NCBI GenBank assembly: GCA_028281105.1
Contig: JANQKQ010000040.1
Location: 62,001-126,000 of the forward strand
Origin: Rhizobiaceae bacterium
GTDB lineage: Bacteria > Pseudomonadota > Alphaproteobacteria > Rhizobiales > Rhizobiaceae
Direction of reading: 5' to 3'
Length of the DNA stretch: 64,000 nt
Shown here: one piece after another, positions 19,261 through 28,278 of the stretch
Layout of the letters: the number at the start of each line of letters is the position of its first letter
Numbering within the stretch: position 1 is the first letter of the stretch
Made by a program: the position numbers and the translations under genes
Notes under the pieces: generated by a model
The model's database searches: none
What the model saw: the letters and a program-made list of their open reading frames with translations, nothing else
Told to the model about the DNA's origin: nothing

Positions 19261-20037
19261 CTACTCGCCGCCGATCGGCGGCTGATCGACCATGCCGGCC
19301 AGCACCTCGGCGACGTGGCGCACCTCGACCGCGCTGCCGTCGCGCTTGAGCTTGCCGGCCATGTTCATCAAGCAGCCCAGGTCGCCCGCCAGCAGCATTC
19401 GCGCCTTCGCGTTGTCGATGTTGTCCGCCTTTTCGGTGACGATGGCGTTGGAGATGTCGGAATATTTGACCGCGAACGTGCCGCCGAAGCCGCAGCACAC
19501 ATGCGCGTCCTTCATCTCCTTCAGCTTCAGCCCCTTGACGCCCGCCAACAGCTTGCGCGGCTGCTCGCGCACGCCCAACTCGCGCAGACCCGCGCAGGAA
19601 TCATGATAGGTGGCCGTGCCGCGAACCTTCGCGGCCACCGCCTCGACACCTAGCACGTCGGTCAGGAAGCTGGTCAGTTCATGCACCTTGTCGGCGAACC
19701 GGTTCGCCCGCTCGCGCCATTGCTCGTCCCTGTCGAACAGTTCGCGATAGTGGTGGCTCAGCATTCCCGCGCACGAGCCCGACGGCGCGACCACATAATC
19801 GAACGGCTCGAACGCGGCGATCACCCGTTCGGCGATCCCCTTGGTGCTCTTGCGGTCGCCGGAGTTCCAGGCCGGCTGCCCGCAGCAGGTCTGCGCTTTG
19901 GGCACATGCACCTGGCAGCCGGCGTCCTCCAACAGCTTTACCGAAGCGAAGCCGACCGTCGGCCGGAACAGATCGACCAGGCAGGTGACGAACAGGCCTA
20001 CCTGCACCTGCTCTCGCGTTTCACGGTCCGCCGTCAT
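19261..20037 (-). CDS. lutA: lactate utilisation (Fe-S) protein A
   Basis: Third subunit of LutABC, a heterodisulfide-reductase-like protein with two CCG domains: KAQTCCGQPAWNSG and AHVCCGFGGTFAVKYSDIS. I place the start at ATG 20037 (258 residues), so that VQVGLFVTCLVDLF follows closely as in the family. An in-frame ATG at 20148 would add 37 residues without family similarity. It is first in the minus-strand operon and divergent from glcD. Confidence 0.92.
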   Translation of the reverse strand: MTADRETREQVQVGLFVTCLVDLFRPTVGFASVKLLEDAGCQVHVPKAQTCCGQPAWNSGDRKSTKGIAERVIAAFEPFDYVVAPSGSCAGMLSHHYRELFDRDEQWRERANRFADKVHELTSFLTDVLGVEAVAAKVRGTATYHDSCAGLRELGVREQPRKLLAGVKGLKLKEMKDAHVCCGFGGTFAVKYSDISNAIVTEKADNIDNAKARMLLAGDLGCLMNMAGKLKRDGSAVEVRHVAEVLAGMVDQPPIGGE

Positions 20038-20266
20038 GAGTGCGCCCAAACCCTCCGTTTCGGCCCGCTCGAAGCCGGCCGGCCGCGATTTTGGTGTTGA
20101 AGTGGTTGTCCGTTGAAAGACCGAATGCGCCGATGAGATAGAAGACATCGGGTCGCCGGGTCAAGGTCCGCATGGCACGGGCGGAGGCTGTGACCATTCG
20201 CCCGTCTGTTCGGTTGCTGGCGCTGCCGCAATTGCGCTACGTTGCGCGCCGAATGGAGGACAACGC
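20038..20266. promoter_or_regulatory. divergent lut/glc control region
   Basis: This 229-bp gap separates the two oxidation operons. Two direct TTGCGC repeats (20232-20237 and 20242-20247) are one helical turn apart, just before the glcD ribosome site GGAGGA. No regulator gene is adjacent to either operon in this window. Confidence 0.4.
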
Positions 20267-21733
20267 ATGCCGGCGCTGGCCATGCCCGAACCCGATGCGG
20301 ATATTCTCGATCGCCGCGAGACGATCGTCGCCGGCCTCGCCGCGCTGGTCGGCAAAGACGCGGTGATCCACGATTCCGCCGCCACCGTCGCCTATGAGTG
20401 CGATGCCTTCGTCGCCTATCGCTGCCCGCCGCTGGCGGTGGTGCTGCCCTCGACCACCGAAGAGGTGGCGGCGATCTTGCGCTTCTGCTCGCAGCACGCA
20501 CTGCCGGTGATCCCGCGCGGGGCCGGCACCTCGCTTGCCGGCGGCGCGCTGCCGACCGCCGATTCGATCGTGCTGGGCATCGCCCGGATGAACCGGGTCC
20601 TCGAAATCGACACCGCCAACCGCTTCGTCACCGTCCAGTCGGGGATTACCAATCTGGCGGTCTCCCAGGCGGTCGAGGCCGATGAGTTCTTCTACGCGCC
20701 CGACCCGTCCAGCCAGCTTGCCTGCGCGATCGCCGGCAACATCGCGATGAATTCCGGCGGCGCTCATTGTCTGAAATATGGCGTGACCACCAACAATCTG
20801 TTGGGCGTGCGCATGGTGCTGATGAACGGCGAGGTGGTCGACCTGGGCGGCCCGCACCTGGACCCCGCCAGCCTCGATCTGCTGGGCGTGGTATGCGGCA
20901 GCGAGGGCCAGTTCGGCATCGTCACCGAGGCTACCCTGCGCATCCTGCCCAAGCCCGAGGGCGCGCGCCCGGTGCTGATGGGGTTCGCATCCAACGAAGT
21001 CGCCGGCGCCTGCGTCGCCGACATCGTTCGCGCCGGGGTTCTGCCGGTGGCCCTGGAATTCATGGACCGCCCGGCGGTGATCGCCTGCGAGGCGTTCGCC
21101 CAGGCCGGCTATCCCACCGACGTGGAGGCGCTGCTGATCGTGGAAGTGGAAGGCTCGGCCGAGGAGATCGACGAGCAGCTAGACCGCATCAAGCGGGTGG
21201 CAATGAAGCATTCTCCCGAGGTTTTGCGCGAGAGCACTTCCGCCGTCCAGTCCGACCTGATCTGGAAGGGCCGCAAGGCGGCCTTCGGCGCGATGGGACA
21301 GCTGGCCGACTACATCTGCATGGACGGGACCATCCCCACCTCGCAACTGCCGCATGTGCTGGCGCGCACCGCTGAGATGGCCGAGGAATACGGCCTGCGG
21401 GTCGCCAACGTGTTCCACGCCGGCGACGGCAACCTGCACCCGCTGATCCTCTACGACGCCAACAAGCCCGGCGATCTGGACAAGTGCGAGGCCCTGGGCG
21501 CGGACATTCTGAAACTATGCGTCGAGGTGGGCGGCTGCCTGACCGGCGAGCACGGCGTCGGCATCGAGAAGCGCGACCTGATGCGCCAGCAGTTCACCGA
21601 CGCCGACCTGGAATTGCAGATGCGGGTGAAAGACGTGTTCGATCCCGCCTGGCTGCTCAACCCGGCGAAGGTGTTTCCCATCGACATGAGCGCGCCGCGC
21701 CGGCTGCGCAACGCGCCCGGCCGGGCCGCCTGA
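20267..21733 (+). CDS. glcD: glycolate oxidase FAD subunit
   Basis: FAD-linked subunit that oxidises glycolate to glyoxylate; related proteins use D-lactate. The 488 residues show the PCMH-type FAD domain with PRGAGTSLAGGALP and NIAMNSGGAHCLKYGVTTNN. The C-terminal domain has HAGDGNLHPLI and GEHGVGIEKRDLM. It starts behind a strong GGAGGA and is followed by glcE and glcF in the same operon, which favours glycolate over lactate. Confidence 0.94.
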   Translation: MPALAMPEPDADILDRRETIVAGLAALVGKDAVIHDSAATVAYECDAFVAYRCPPLAVVLPSTTEEVAAILRFCSQHALPVIPRGAGTSLAGGALPTADSIVLGIARMNRVLEIDTANRFVTVQSGITNLAVSQAVEADEFFYAPDPSSQLACAIAGNIAMNSGGAHCLKYGVTTNNLLGVRMVLMNGEVVDLGGPHLDPASLDLLGVVCGSEGQFGIVTEATLRILPKPEGARPVLMGFASNEVAGACVADIVRAGVLPVALEFMDRPAVIACEAFAQAGYPTDVEALLIVEVEGSAEEIDEQLDRIKRVAMKHSPEVLRESTSAVQSDLIWKGRKAAFGAMGQLADYICMDGTIPTSQLPHVLARTAEMAEEYGLRVANVFHAGDGNLHPLILYDANKPGDLDKCEALGADILKLCVEVGGCLTGEHGVGIEKRDLMRQQFTDADLELQMRVKDVFDPAWLLNPAKVFPIDMSAPRRLRNAPGRAA

Positions 21734-21750
21734 GCGGTCTTACCGGAGCC

Positions 21751-22932
21751 ATGGGCGCAACCACTTCATCACCCGGTGACGAGGCACAGCTTGCCGAGGC
21801 GGTGCGCCACGCCGCGAGCGCCCGGCAGGCGGTGGAGATCTTCGGCGGCGGCTCGAAGCGGGGTTGGGGCTCTCCCCTAGAAGCGGACACTACGATCTCC
21901 ACCGGTAAACTCGCCGGCATCACTTTGTACGAGCCCGAAGCGCTCACCGTCGTCGTCAAGGCCGGCACACCGCTTACCGACCTGCAATCGGCGCTCGCCG
22001 AGGCCGGCCAGCACCTGCCGTTCGAGCCGGGCACCTACGCAAAGCTGCTGGGCAACGAGGACAAGGCCACCGTCGGCGGCACCGTCGCCTGCGGCGTTTC
22101 CGGTCCCCGGCGCATCCAGGCCGGCGCCTGCCGCGACGCGCTGCTCGGCGTGCGCTTCGCCGACGGCGAAGGCGCCATCGTCAAAAGCGGCGGCCGGGTG
22201 ATGAAGAACGTCACCGGCTACGATCTGGTGAAACTGCTGTGCGGCTCGCACGGCACTCTGGGCGTTATCAGCGAGGTCTCGTTCCGGGTGCTGCCGAAGC
22301 CGGAGGCGGTCGGCGTGCTGTTGCTCACGGGGCTGACCGACGACCAGGCGGTCGCCGCAATGAGCGCGGTGCTCTCCTCGCCCTTCGAGGTCACCGGCGC
22401 CGCGCACACGCCGAAGGGGCTCGACGGCGATCCCGTAACGATGATCCGGCTGGAGGGCTTCGAGAAATCGGTGCGCTATCGCTGCGGCGAACTCAAGGAA
22501 CGCCTGGCGCGGTTCGCGCCCGCCGATATCGAGACCCGACCCGAGCGCACCGCGGCCGGCTGGGCGTGGGTGCGCGAGGTGGATACATTCGCGAAACGTG
22601 AAGGCGCGGTCTGGCGCGTCTCGGTCAAGCCGTCCGACGGCCCGGCCGTGGTCGCCGCCGTGGCCGACGAACACCAGGTCGAAGCGCTGTACGATTGGGG
22701 CGGCGGCTTGGTCTGGCTGCTGGCCGATGCATCCGGCGACTGCGGAGAGGCGGTGATACGTCGGGCGGTCGCCGATGTGGGCGGCCACGCCACCGCCATG
22801 CGCGTGCCCGATGACGCGGCGGTGAGCGCCCGGTTCCATCCCGAACCCCCACCGGTCGCCGGCATCGTCGCCGGCCTGCGCCGGCAGTTCGATCCGCACG
22901 GCATCTTCAATCCCGGCCGCATGGGAGCGTAA
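21751..22932 (+). CDS. glcE: glycolate oxidase subunit GlcE
   Basis: Second FAD-binding subunit of glycolate oxidase. The 393 residues contain VEIFGGGSKRGWG, a short FAD-domain signature TVGGTVACGVSGPRRI and a C-terminal DPHGIFNPGRM. The frame is open upstream inside glcD, but ATG 21751, 17 bp after the glcD stop, gives the normal N-terminus. It ends 3 bp before glcF. Confidence 0.93.
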   Translation: MGATTSSPGDEAQLAEAVRHAASARQAVEIFGGGSKRGWGSPLEADTTISTGKLAGITLYEPEALTVVVKAGTPLTDLQSALAEAGQHLPFEPGTYAKLLGNEDKATVGGTVACGVSGPRRIQAGACRDALLGVRFADGEGAIVKSGGRVMKNVTGYDLVKLLCGSHGTLGVISEVSFRVLPKPEAVGVLLLTGLTDDQAVAAMSAVLSSPFEVTGAAHTPKGLDGDPVTMIRLEGFEKSVRYRCGELKERLARFAPADIETRPERTAAGWAWVREVDTFAKREGAVWRVSVKPSDGPAVVAAVADEHQVEALYDWGGGLVWLLADASGDCGEAVIRRAVADVGGHATAMRVPDDAAVSARFHPEPPPVAGIVAGLRRQFDPHGIFNPGRMGA

Positions 22933-22935
22933 GCG

Positions 22936-24231
22936 ATGCAGACCCGCTTCAGTGCCGAACAGCTGGCCGACCCGGACGTCGCTCATTCCGAGCAGATCCT
23001 GCGCAAATGCGTCCATTGCGGCTTCTGCACCGCAACCTGCCCGACCTATCTGACCCTGGGCGACGAGCTCGACAGCCCGCGCGGGCGCATCTACCTGATC
23101 AAGGAGATGCTGGAGAACGACCGCCCGGCCGATGCGCGCACCGTGCGCCACATCGACCGCTGCCTGTCGTGTCTGGCCTGCATGACCACCTGCCCCTCGG
23201 GCGTCAACTACATGCACCTGGTCGATCATGCCCGGGTGCATATCGAGGAAACCTACCGCCGCCCGCTGCTCGACCGGCTCTATCGCGCCGTGCTGCAGGC
23301 GGTCCTGCCCTACCCCGCCCGGTTCGCGCTGGCGCTGCGGCTGGCGCGGCTGGGCAAGCCGTTCGCCGGCGTCATCCGTGCCATCCCGGGCATGCGCCCG
23401 GCCGCCGCCATGCTCGATCTGGCGCCTGCCCGCCTGCCGCGCGGCGACAGTGCCGAACCGGCACCCATCGACCCGCAACGGCGCACGGGCCGAGTGGCGC
23501 TGCTCGCCGGCTGTGCCCAACAGGTGCTCTCGCCGCAGATCAACGCCGCCACGGTTCGCCTGCTTGCCCGGCTGGGCATCGAGGTGGTGCACGCCAAGGG
23601 CGAAGAATGCTGCGGCTCGCTGGTCCACCATATGGGCCGCAGACACGCCGCCCATGAGGCGGCCAAGCGCAACATCGATGCCTGGACGGCGGAAATCGAG
23701 GGCGAGGGACTGGATGCCATCGTGATCACCGCGTCGGGCTGCGGCACCACAATCAAGGACTACGGCCACGTGCTGCGCGACGATCCAGCCTACGCCGAAA
23801 AAGCCGCCGCCGTTTCGGCGCTGGCCGTCGACATCAGCGAATACCTGGCGAGCCTGAACCTGCCGGCCTCAAACGTGGGCCGGGGCACCACGGTGGCCTA
23901 TCACTCCGCCTGCTCCCTGCAGCACGGGCAGAAGATCACCGCCCCGCCGAAACAACTGCTGGAGAATGCCGGCTTCACCGTCGCCAACGTGGCCGAGGGA
24001 CATTTATGCTGCGGCTCGGCCGGCACCTACAACATCCTGCAGACGCCGATCGCCGATCAGCTCAAGGCGCGCAAGATCGCCAACCTGGAAGCGACCGGCG
24101 CGGCGGTCATCGCCGCCGGCAACATCGGCTGCATCACCCAGATCGCCAGCGGCACCGGGATTCCGGTCGTCCACACGATCGAACTGCTCGACTGGGCCCA
24201 CGGCGGGGAAAGGCCGGCTGGGCTGGCTTAA
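22936..24231 (+). CDS. glcF: glycolate oxidase iron-sulfur subunit
   Basis: Electron-transfer subunit of glycolate oxidase. The 431 residues have two 4Fe-4S clusters: Cys25, 28, 31 and 35 in CVHCGFCTATCP, and CLSCLACMTTCPSG near 75. Two CCG domains follow (EECCGSLVHHMG and HLCCGSAGTYNIL). It is last in the glcDEF operon, and a D-A-D repeat cluster starts directly after its stop codon. Confidence 0.95.
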   Translation: MQTRFSAEQLADPDVAHSEQILRKCVHCGFCTATCPTYLTLGDELDSPRGRIYLIKEMLENDRPADARTVRHIDRCLSCLACMTTCPSGVNYMHLVDHARVHIEETYRRPLLDRLYRAVLQAVLPYPARFALALRLARLGKPFAGVIRAIPGMRPAAAMLDLAPARLPRGDSAEPAPIDPQRRTGRVALLAGCAQQVLSPQINAATVRLLARLGIEVVHAKGEECCGSLVHHMGRRHAAHEAAKRNIDAWTAEIEGEGLDAIVITASGCGTTIKDYGHVLRDDPAYAEKAAAVSALAVDISEYLASLNLPASNVGRGTTVAYHSACSLQHGQKITAPPKQLLENAGFTVANVAEGHLCCGSAGTYNILQTPIADQLKARKIANLEATGAAVIAAGNIGCITQIASGTGIPVVHTIELLDWAHGGERPAGLA

Positions 24232-24279
24232 CCCCCTTCTGCCGGCTTCGCCGACATCTCCGCCGCAAGGGGAGATTGG
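24232..24279 (+). repeat. family D double hairpin, copy 3
   Basis: Stems GCCGGC-TTC-GCCGAC and CTCC-GCCGCAAG-GGAG. It begins immediately after the glcF stop and could shape the 3' end of the operon transcript. Confidence 0.7.
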
Positions 24280-24312
24280 AGGGTGCGGCCCGGCGGCGCC
24301 CCACCCACCACC

Positions 24313-24471
24313 GTCATCCCGGCGAAGGCCGGGATCCAGATGCCTTACCGCTTGCTCGGTGTGGGTTCCTCTTGTCGTGTGGGTTGCACAAGCGTGCTGC
24401 CGGCCGGGCACTCCCCGGCAAACCACGAATCCGCCGATGCGCACCTGGACCCCGGCCTTCGCCGGGGTGAC
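24313..24471 (+). repeat. family A element, copy 2 (159 bp)
   Basis: Same orientation and length as copy 1 at 10451. The ends are conserved (GTCATCCCGGCGAAGGCCGG and CACCTGGACCCCGGCC), while the centre differs, as expected if end structure is what is maintained. Confidence 0.85.
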
Positions 24472-24491
24472 GGGAGGAGAGGTGGGGCACC

Positions 24492-24538
24492 CCAATCTCC
24501 CCTTGCGGCGGAGATGTCGCCGAAGGCGACAGGGGGGG
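24492..24538 (-). repeat. family D double hairpin, copy 4
   Basis: Stem GTCGCC-GAA-GGCGAC differs from the other copies but stays fully paired. It completes the second D-A-D cluster. Confidence 0.7.
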
Positions 24539-24600
24539 CAAAGGCCGTATGCAACAGCCCCACTCGCAGGGGCGAACGAGCAACCCTCCACCAAAACCAA

Positions 24601-24625
24601 AAGGCCCGCCAACTAGGCGGGCCTT
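24601..24625 (-). terminator. Rho-independent terminator of L,D-transpeptidase gene
   Basis: 10-bp stem AAGGCCCGCC/GGCGGGCCTT with a 5-base loop, followed on the minus strand by TTGGTTTTGG. It lies 28 bp after the stop of the minus-strand transpeptidase gene. Confidence 0.8.
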
Positions 24626-24652
24626 GAGGCTGTGCATGTGGAGAAAACCGGC

Positions 24653-25348
24653 CTAGCCGCCGAACAGCGCGGCCAGCGGGTTGAGGTTTTCGGTGTAGAT
24701 CTTGGAATGATCGCGGCCGGGGCCAATCACCACGACCTTGGTGCCGATGTCGGCGCGCTTGTACAGGTGTTCCACATCCTTGTTCATCATGCGGATGCAG
24801 CCCGACGACATGTTCTGGCCGATGGTCCAGGGCTGGTTGGTGCCGTGGATCCGGTACAACGTGTCGTTGCCGCCCTTGTAGAGGTACAGCGCGCGAGCGC
24901 CGAGCGGGTTGTTCGGGCCGCCTTCCATCGAGGCCGGCAGGATGACGCCGCGCGCGCGTTCACGTGCGCGCATTTCCGGCGGCGGCGTCCAGGTCGGCCA
25001 TTCCGCCTTGCGCTGAACCTTGACGGTGCCGTTCCAGCCGAAGCCCTCGCGGCCGACGCCGACGCCGTAGCGGATCGCGCGGTTGGGCGAGGTGATGTAG
25101 TAGAGATATTTGGTGTCGGTGTTGATGATCACCGTGCCCGGCGACAGCTTGGTGTTGATGGCCACCGTGCGCCGGTTGTATTTGGGCGCCGGCTTCCGGT
25201 TCATCAGGGCCGTCTGCGTGTTGCGCGTGATCCACTCGCCCGAAGCCGAGTCGTAATAACGCTCCGCCTGGGCTCCGCCCGCCCACAAGCCGCCGATCGC
25301 CAGCGCGCCAATCAGCGCGATCACTGAGCTTCTCAATTTTTTGGCCAT
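24653..25348 (-). CDS. L,D-transpeptidase (YkuD), copy 1
   Basis: Periplasmic enzyme forming 3-3 cross-links in peptidoglycan or attaching proteins to it. The 231 residues start at ATG 25348 with a signal peptide (KK, hydrophobic core, cleavage near AQA-ER). The YkuD domain has His168 in IHGTNQPW and catalytic Cys184 in SSGCIRMMN; the usual SHGC is SSGC here. The frame is open further upstream without a sensible N-terminus. A paralogue lies about 300 bp upstream, and the gene ends at its own terminator. Confidence 0.92.
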   Translation of the reverse strand: MAKKLRSSVIALIGALAIGGLWAGGAQAERYYDSASGEWITRNTQTALMNRKPAPKYNRRTVAINTKLSPGTVIINTDTKYLYYITSPNRAIRYGVGVGREGFGWNGTVKVQRKAEWPTWTPPPEMRARERARGVILPASMEGGPNNPLGARALYLYKGGNDTLYRIHGTNQPWTIGQNMSSGCIRMMNKDVEHLYKRADIGTKVVVIGPGRDHSKIYTENLNPLAALFGG

Positions 25349-25533
25349 CCGTTTTTCCGTCCAGTTTGTTTGAAGCCTTGCGACCGCCGTGCGTCCCCAC
25401 CACAAATTGCCAGCGTCGCCAATCGAGCGAAACCCTATTGGTCTGTCGACCCGGTTGCAAGGCCAAGCCAGGAATTTCACCAACGCGGTCAAGAAGATGT
25501 GATCCGCAGCGGGCTTAACCGCGGCCAAAAGGC

Positions 25534-25553
25534 GGCCCGGCGCGCGCCGGGCC
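25534..25553 (-). terminator. probable terminator after second L,D-transpeptidase
   Basis: Hairpin GGCCCGG-CGCGCG-CCGGGCC followed on the minus strand by GCCTTTT. A second hairpin (GGCGCGGAGC/GCTCCGCGCC, 25589-25617) lies just before it, giving a tandem arrangement between the two transpeptidase genes. Confidence 0.65.
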
Positions 25554-25644
25554 TCAGTCCGGTCGGTTTTTTCAGGCCAAACCAGCGCGGCGCGGAGCTG
25601 CTGATTCGCTCCGCGCCGTAGCCATGCAGGTCGTTTTGGAAGGT

Positions 25645-26466
25645 CTAGCTGACGATGACCTTGGCGCCCACGCCGACGCGCTCGTACAGGTCCATCACGT
25701 CCTCGTTGCGCATCCGGATGCAGCCCGACGAAACCGCCTGGCCGATGGTCCAGGGCTGGTTGGTGCCGTGGATGCGGTAGAGCGTGCTGCCCAGATACAG
25801 CGCGCGCGCGCCCAGCGGGTTCTCCACCCCGCCCGGCACGAATTCCGGCAGGACACGACCCTTGCGCTTTTCGCGTTCGATCATCTGGGCGGGCGGACGC
25901 CAATCGGGCCACTCCGCCTTGCGGGTGACCTTGTGGGTGCCGGCCCATTCGAAGCCTGGCCGGCCGACGCCGATGCCATAGCGCCGCGCCTGGCCGCCTT
26001 CCAATACCAGAAACAGGAAGCGGCCCTCGGTGTCGACGATGATCGTGCCCGGCGTGTGACTGCCCTGATAGGCGACGACCTGCGGCTCGAACTCGGGATC
26101 GAACTGTGGTTTTTTACTGGCCAGATCGACCGGCGCGGTCTCGGTGCGACGCCGGGTCGGTGACAGGCTGGCCTGTCGCGCCTGGCGCGAACCGGCGGTA
26201 AAGGTCGATTCGCGCGTCGGCGCGCCGCGATAGATGACGCCCGAGCGCTGGGTGGATACGGTCGCGCGGAACTGCCGGTTCGGCCGGGTGCCCAGTTGAA
26301 CCGGCTGGTTGGACAGCTGCAGCAGCCACGGAGTGGTCAGTTCGGCGGGCAGCAGCGCTACCTGCGGCGTGGCATATCGGGATTGGGCCTGGGCGGCGTT
26401 CGGCTGGGCGGCAACAAGGATGCCGATGGCCAGCGCCACCGCGGCAAGGGGCGAAAATCGCTTCAT
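25645..26466 (-). CDS. L,D-transpeptidase (YkuD), copy 2
   Basis: 273 residues with signal peptide MKRFSPLAAVALAIGILVAA, cleaved near AQA-QS. A longer low-complexity linker than in copy 1 (about 30-140, Arg/Thr-rich) follows. The YkuD domain has His233 in IHGTNQPW and Cys249 in SSGCIRMRN. Copies 1 and 2 share the sequence around PLGARALYL and HGTNQPWTIGQ, so they look like a tandem duplication that diverged in the N-terminal half. Each has its own terminator, so they may be expressed separately. Confidence 0.92.
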   Translation of the reverse strand: MKRFSPLAAVALAIGILVAAQPNAAQAQSRYATPQVALLPAELTTPWLLQLSNQPVQLGTRPNRQFRATVSTQRSGVIYRGAPTRESTFTAGSRQARQASLSPTRRRTETAPVDLASKKPQFDPEFEPQVVAYQGSHTPGTIIVDTEGRFLFLVLEGGQARRYGIGVGRPGFEWAGTHKVTRKAEWPDWRPPAQMIEREKRKGRVLPEFVPGGVENPLGARALYLGSTLYRIHGTNQPWTIGQAVSSGCIRMRNEDVMDLYERVGVGAKVIVS

Positions 26467-26679
26467 GGTGACGTACTCGCTACTGTTTCGTCGTCATGGC
26501 GCCGCCGATTGGTTTGGCGGCTGGTTGCTTTGCTCCCTGCTGAACCGGAAATAACCGGTCAGGTCATGCCAATCGATGAACGGACGAGAATGTGAACGCA
26601 CTTGCTGCGTTTATGGTGAGCGGGCCGTTGCCAAACACGGTTAGCAAATGGTCAACGCGGCCGCGGCCCAAACGGTAGT

Positions 26680-27405
26680 TCAAAAACGGCGGCGCACGTC
26701 CTTGAGCACCAGCGGCAGCAGCGATTGCACCGATTCGCGCGACGCGCCGGGCCTTACCCGCGGGTCGTACAGCATGTTGAGAATGTAGCGGTCGAAGCGG
26801 GTGAAGCTGGTGTGGTTGGAGTGGTCGTTGAACACCGAGGCCGATAACGAAGGGTGTTCGTTGAGCGGTCCCAGCCCCTGCAGGATTTCCTCGACCATGC
26901 AGCGCCGGAACAGCGCCTCGCCTTCATCGGACACGATGACCGCGTCCGAGCGCACAATACCGTAGCGGGTGAACAGCGAGCGCACCAGGCATCTGCCGGG
27001 CGCCTGGACCGCCGGGCGGCGGTAGACCGACTGGCGCACCGTGTCAGTATAGTCGGCCCGGTCGACCACATAGACGTTGAAATTCGCCTGCGCCCTGCTA
27101 CTGACCACTTCGGTCTGCAACCCGGCGATCTGGCGGCTGAGCCCCAGCACGAAGGCGCGCACCCGGCCCGCGCGGTTCCGGCTCGAACGATTGTCGATAT
27201 AGAACCGAACCGGCCCGCGATATTTGCGGATATAGGACGACTGGATGCCCAGGGGAGAATATTCCGCGCCGAACACGGTCTTGTTGAAACCGGAGATGAT
27301 CTCCGCATTGCTGGCCGCGGCCGCCACGGCAGGTGCGGCCAGCATCGCGGCCGCCGCAAGCAGGCGGATGACGCAGGTCAGGCTTGGGATGATCAGGATC
27401 GACAC
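26680..27405 (-). CDS. DUF2927 domain-containing exported protein
   Basis: Unknown function. GTG 27405 gives about 241 residues with a hydrophobic N-terminus (VIRLLAAAAMLAAPAVAAAA) that looks like a signal peptide. An ATG at 27465 would place 20 extra polar residues before it and leave only 50 bp to the divergent tag gene. The mature part has the DUF2927 pattern, with SAGFNKTVFG-like start, VRFYID and a C-terminal SVFNDHSNHTSFTRFDRYILNMLYDPRV. Cys residues near GRCLVR and FRRCMVEE may form a disulfide. Confidence 0.8.
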   Translation of the reverse strand: MSILIIPSLTCVIRLLAAAAMLAAPAVAAAASNAEIISGFNKTVFGAEYSPLGIQSSYIRKYRGPVRFYIDNRSSRNRAGRVRAFVLGLSRQIAGLQTEVVSSRAQANFNVYVVDRADYTDTVRQSVYRRPAVQAPGRCLVRSLFTRYGIVRSDAVIVSDEGEALFRRCMVEEILQGLGPLNEHPSLSASVFNDHSNHTSFTRFDRYILNMLYDPRVRPGASRESVQSLLPLVLKDVRRRF

Positions 27406-27514
27406 GGGCGCGGCACTCTCGCGATTCACCTGACCTGTATGACAGGTTTTGGGTTCGACAAACAAGCGGCTTCGCGGTTCGTCGGCCGAGGCGGGCTCAA
27501 AGGAGGAATGAACG

Positions 27515-28156
27515 ATGGCGCAACCTCGATCTGACGGTCTCGTGGCCGGCCCGGACGGCGCGATGCGCTGCTGGTGGTTCGGCGGTCACGACGACTACCG
27601 CGCCTATCACGACAAGGAATGGGGTACGCCGGTCGCCGACGACAACAGACTGTTCGAGAAGATCTGCCTGGAAGGCTTCCAGTCCGGCCTGTCGTGGCTG
27701 ACCATCCTGCGCAAGCGCGAGAATTTCCGCGCCGCGTTCGCCGGCTTCGACATCGCCAAGGTCGCCGCCATGGGCGAGGCCGACATCGAACGGCTGCTAC
27801 AGGACGCCGGCATCGTGCGTCATCGTGGCAAGATCGCCTCCACCATCAACAACGCCAAACGCGCCGCCGACATGGCCGAGCGGCACGGCTCGCTCGCCGC
27901 CTGGTTCTGGGCGCGCGAGCCGGAGCCGCACGAGCGCCCGCCCGCCGTCACCCACGAATGGCTGATGTCCAATCCGGTCTCCGAGCGATCCAAGTCGATC
28001 TCCAAGGAACTGAAAAAGCTCGGCTGGAGCTTCGTCGGCCCGACCACCGTCTACTCCTTCATGCAGGCGATGGGGATGGTCAACGACCACCTGGAGGGCT
28101 GCGTGTGCCGCGAAAGGGTCGAGGCGGAGCGCGCGGCGTTCGTGCGGCCGGGTTAG
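27515..28156 (+). CDS. tag: DNA-3-methyladenine glycosylase I
   Basis: Base-excision repair enzyme that removes 3-methyladenine from DNA. The 213 residues include the zinc-site residues expected from E. coli Tag: Cys in MRCWWF, His in DYRAYHDKEWG, and His/Cys in MVNDHLEGCVC. The catalytic-pocket segment is ICLEGFQSGLSWLTILRKRENFR. A strong AAGGAGG lies 9 bases before ATG 27515. The 11 residues before CWWF are an extension of the usual start. Confidence 0.94.
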   Translation: MAQPRSDGLVAGPDGAMRCWWFGGHDDYRAYHDKEWGTPVADDNRLFEKICLEGFQSGLSWLTILRKRENFRAAFAGFDIAKVAAMGEADIERLLQDAGIVRHRGKIASTINNAKRAADMAERHGSLAAWFWAREPEPHERPPAVTHEWLMSNPVSERSKSISKELKKLGWSFVGPTTVYSFMQAMGMVNDHLEGCVCRERVEAERAAFVRPG

Positions 28157-28208
28157 CAGCAACTGCACCGCTCCTTCTTGGGGCAGGCCAATTGCATGCG
28201 GCCTTTCA

Positions 28209-28252
28209 CCCCCCTCTGTCCCTTCGGGACATCTCCCCCGCAAGGGGGGAGT
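28209..28252 (+). repeat. family D double hairpin, copy 5
   Basis: Stems GTCCC-TTC-GGGAC and CTCCCCC-GCAAG-GGGGGAG, between the convergent tag and moaB genes. No terminator of classical form is seen there, so the element may serve that role. Confidence 0.7.
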
Positions 28253-28278
28253 GGGCGGGGCGCGGCCGTGCTCCACCC

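Noticed and set aside
26641-26656. CtrA-like site TTAG-N7-TCAAC
   Set aside because: Two mismatches in nine fixed bases, not well placed for either neighbouring gene; too weak to claim.
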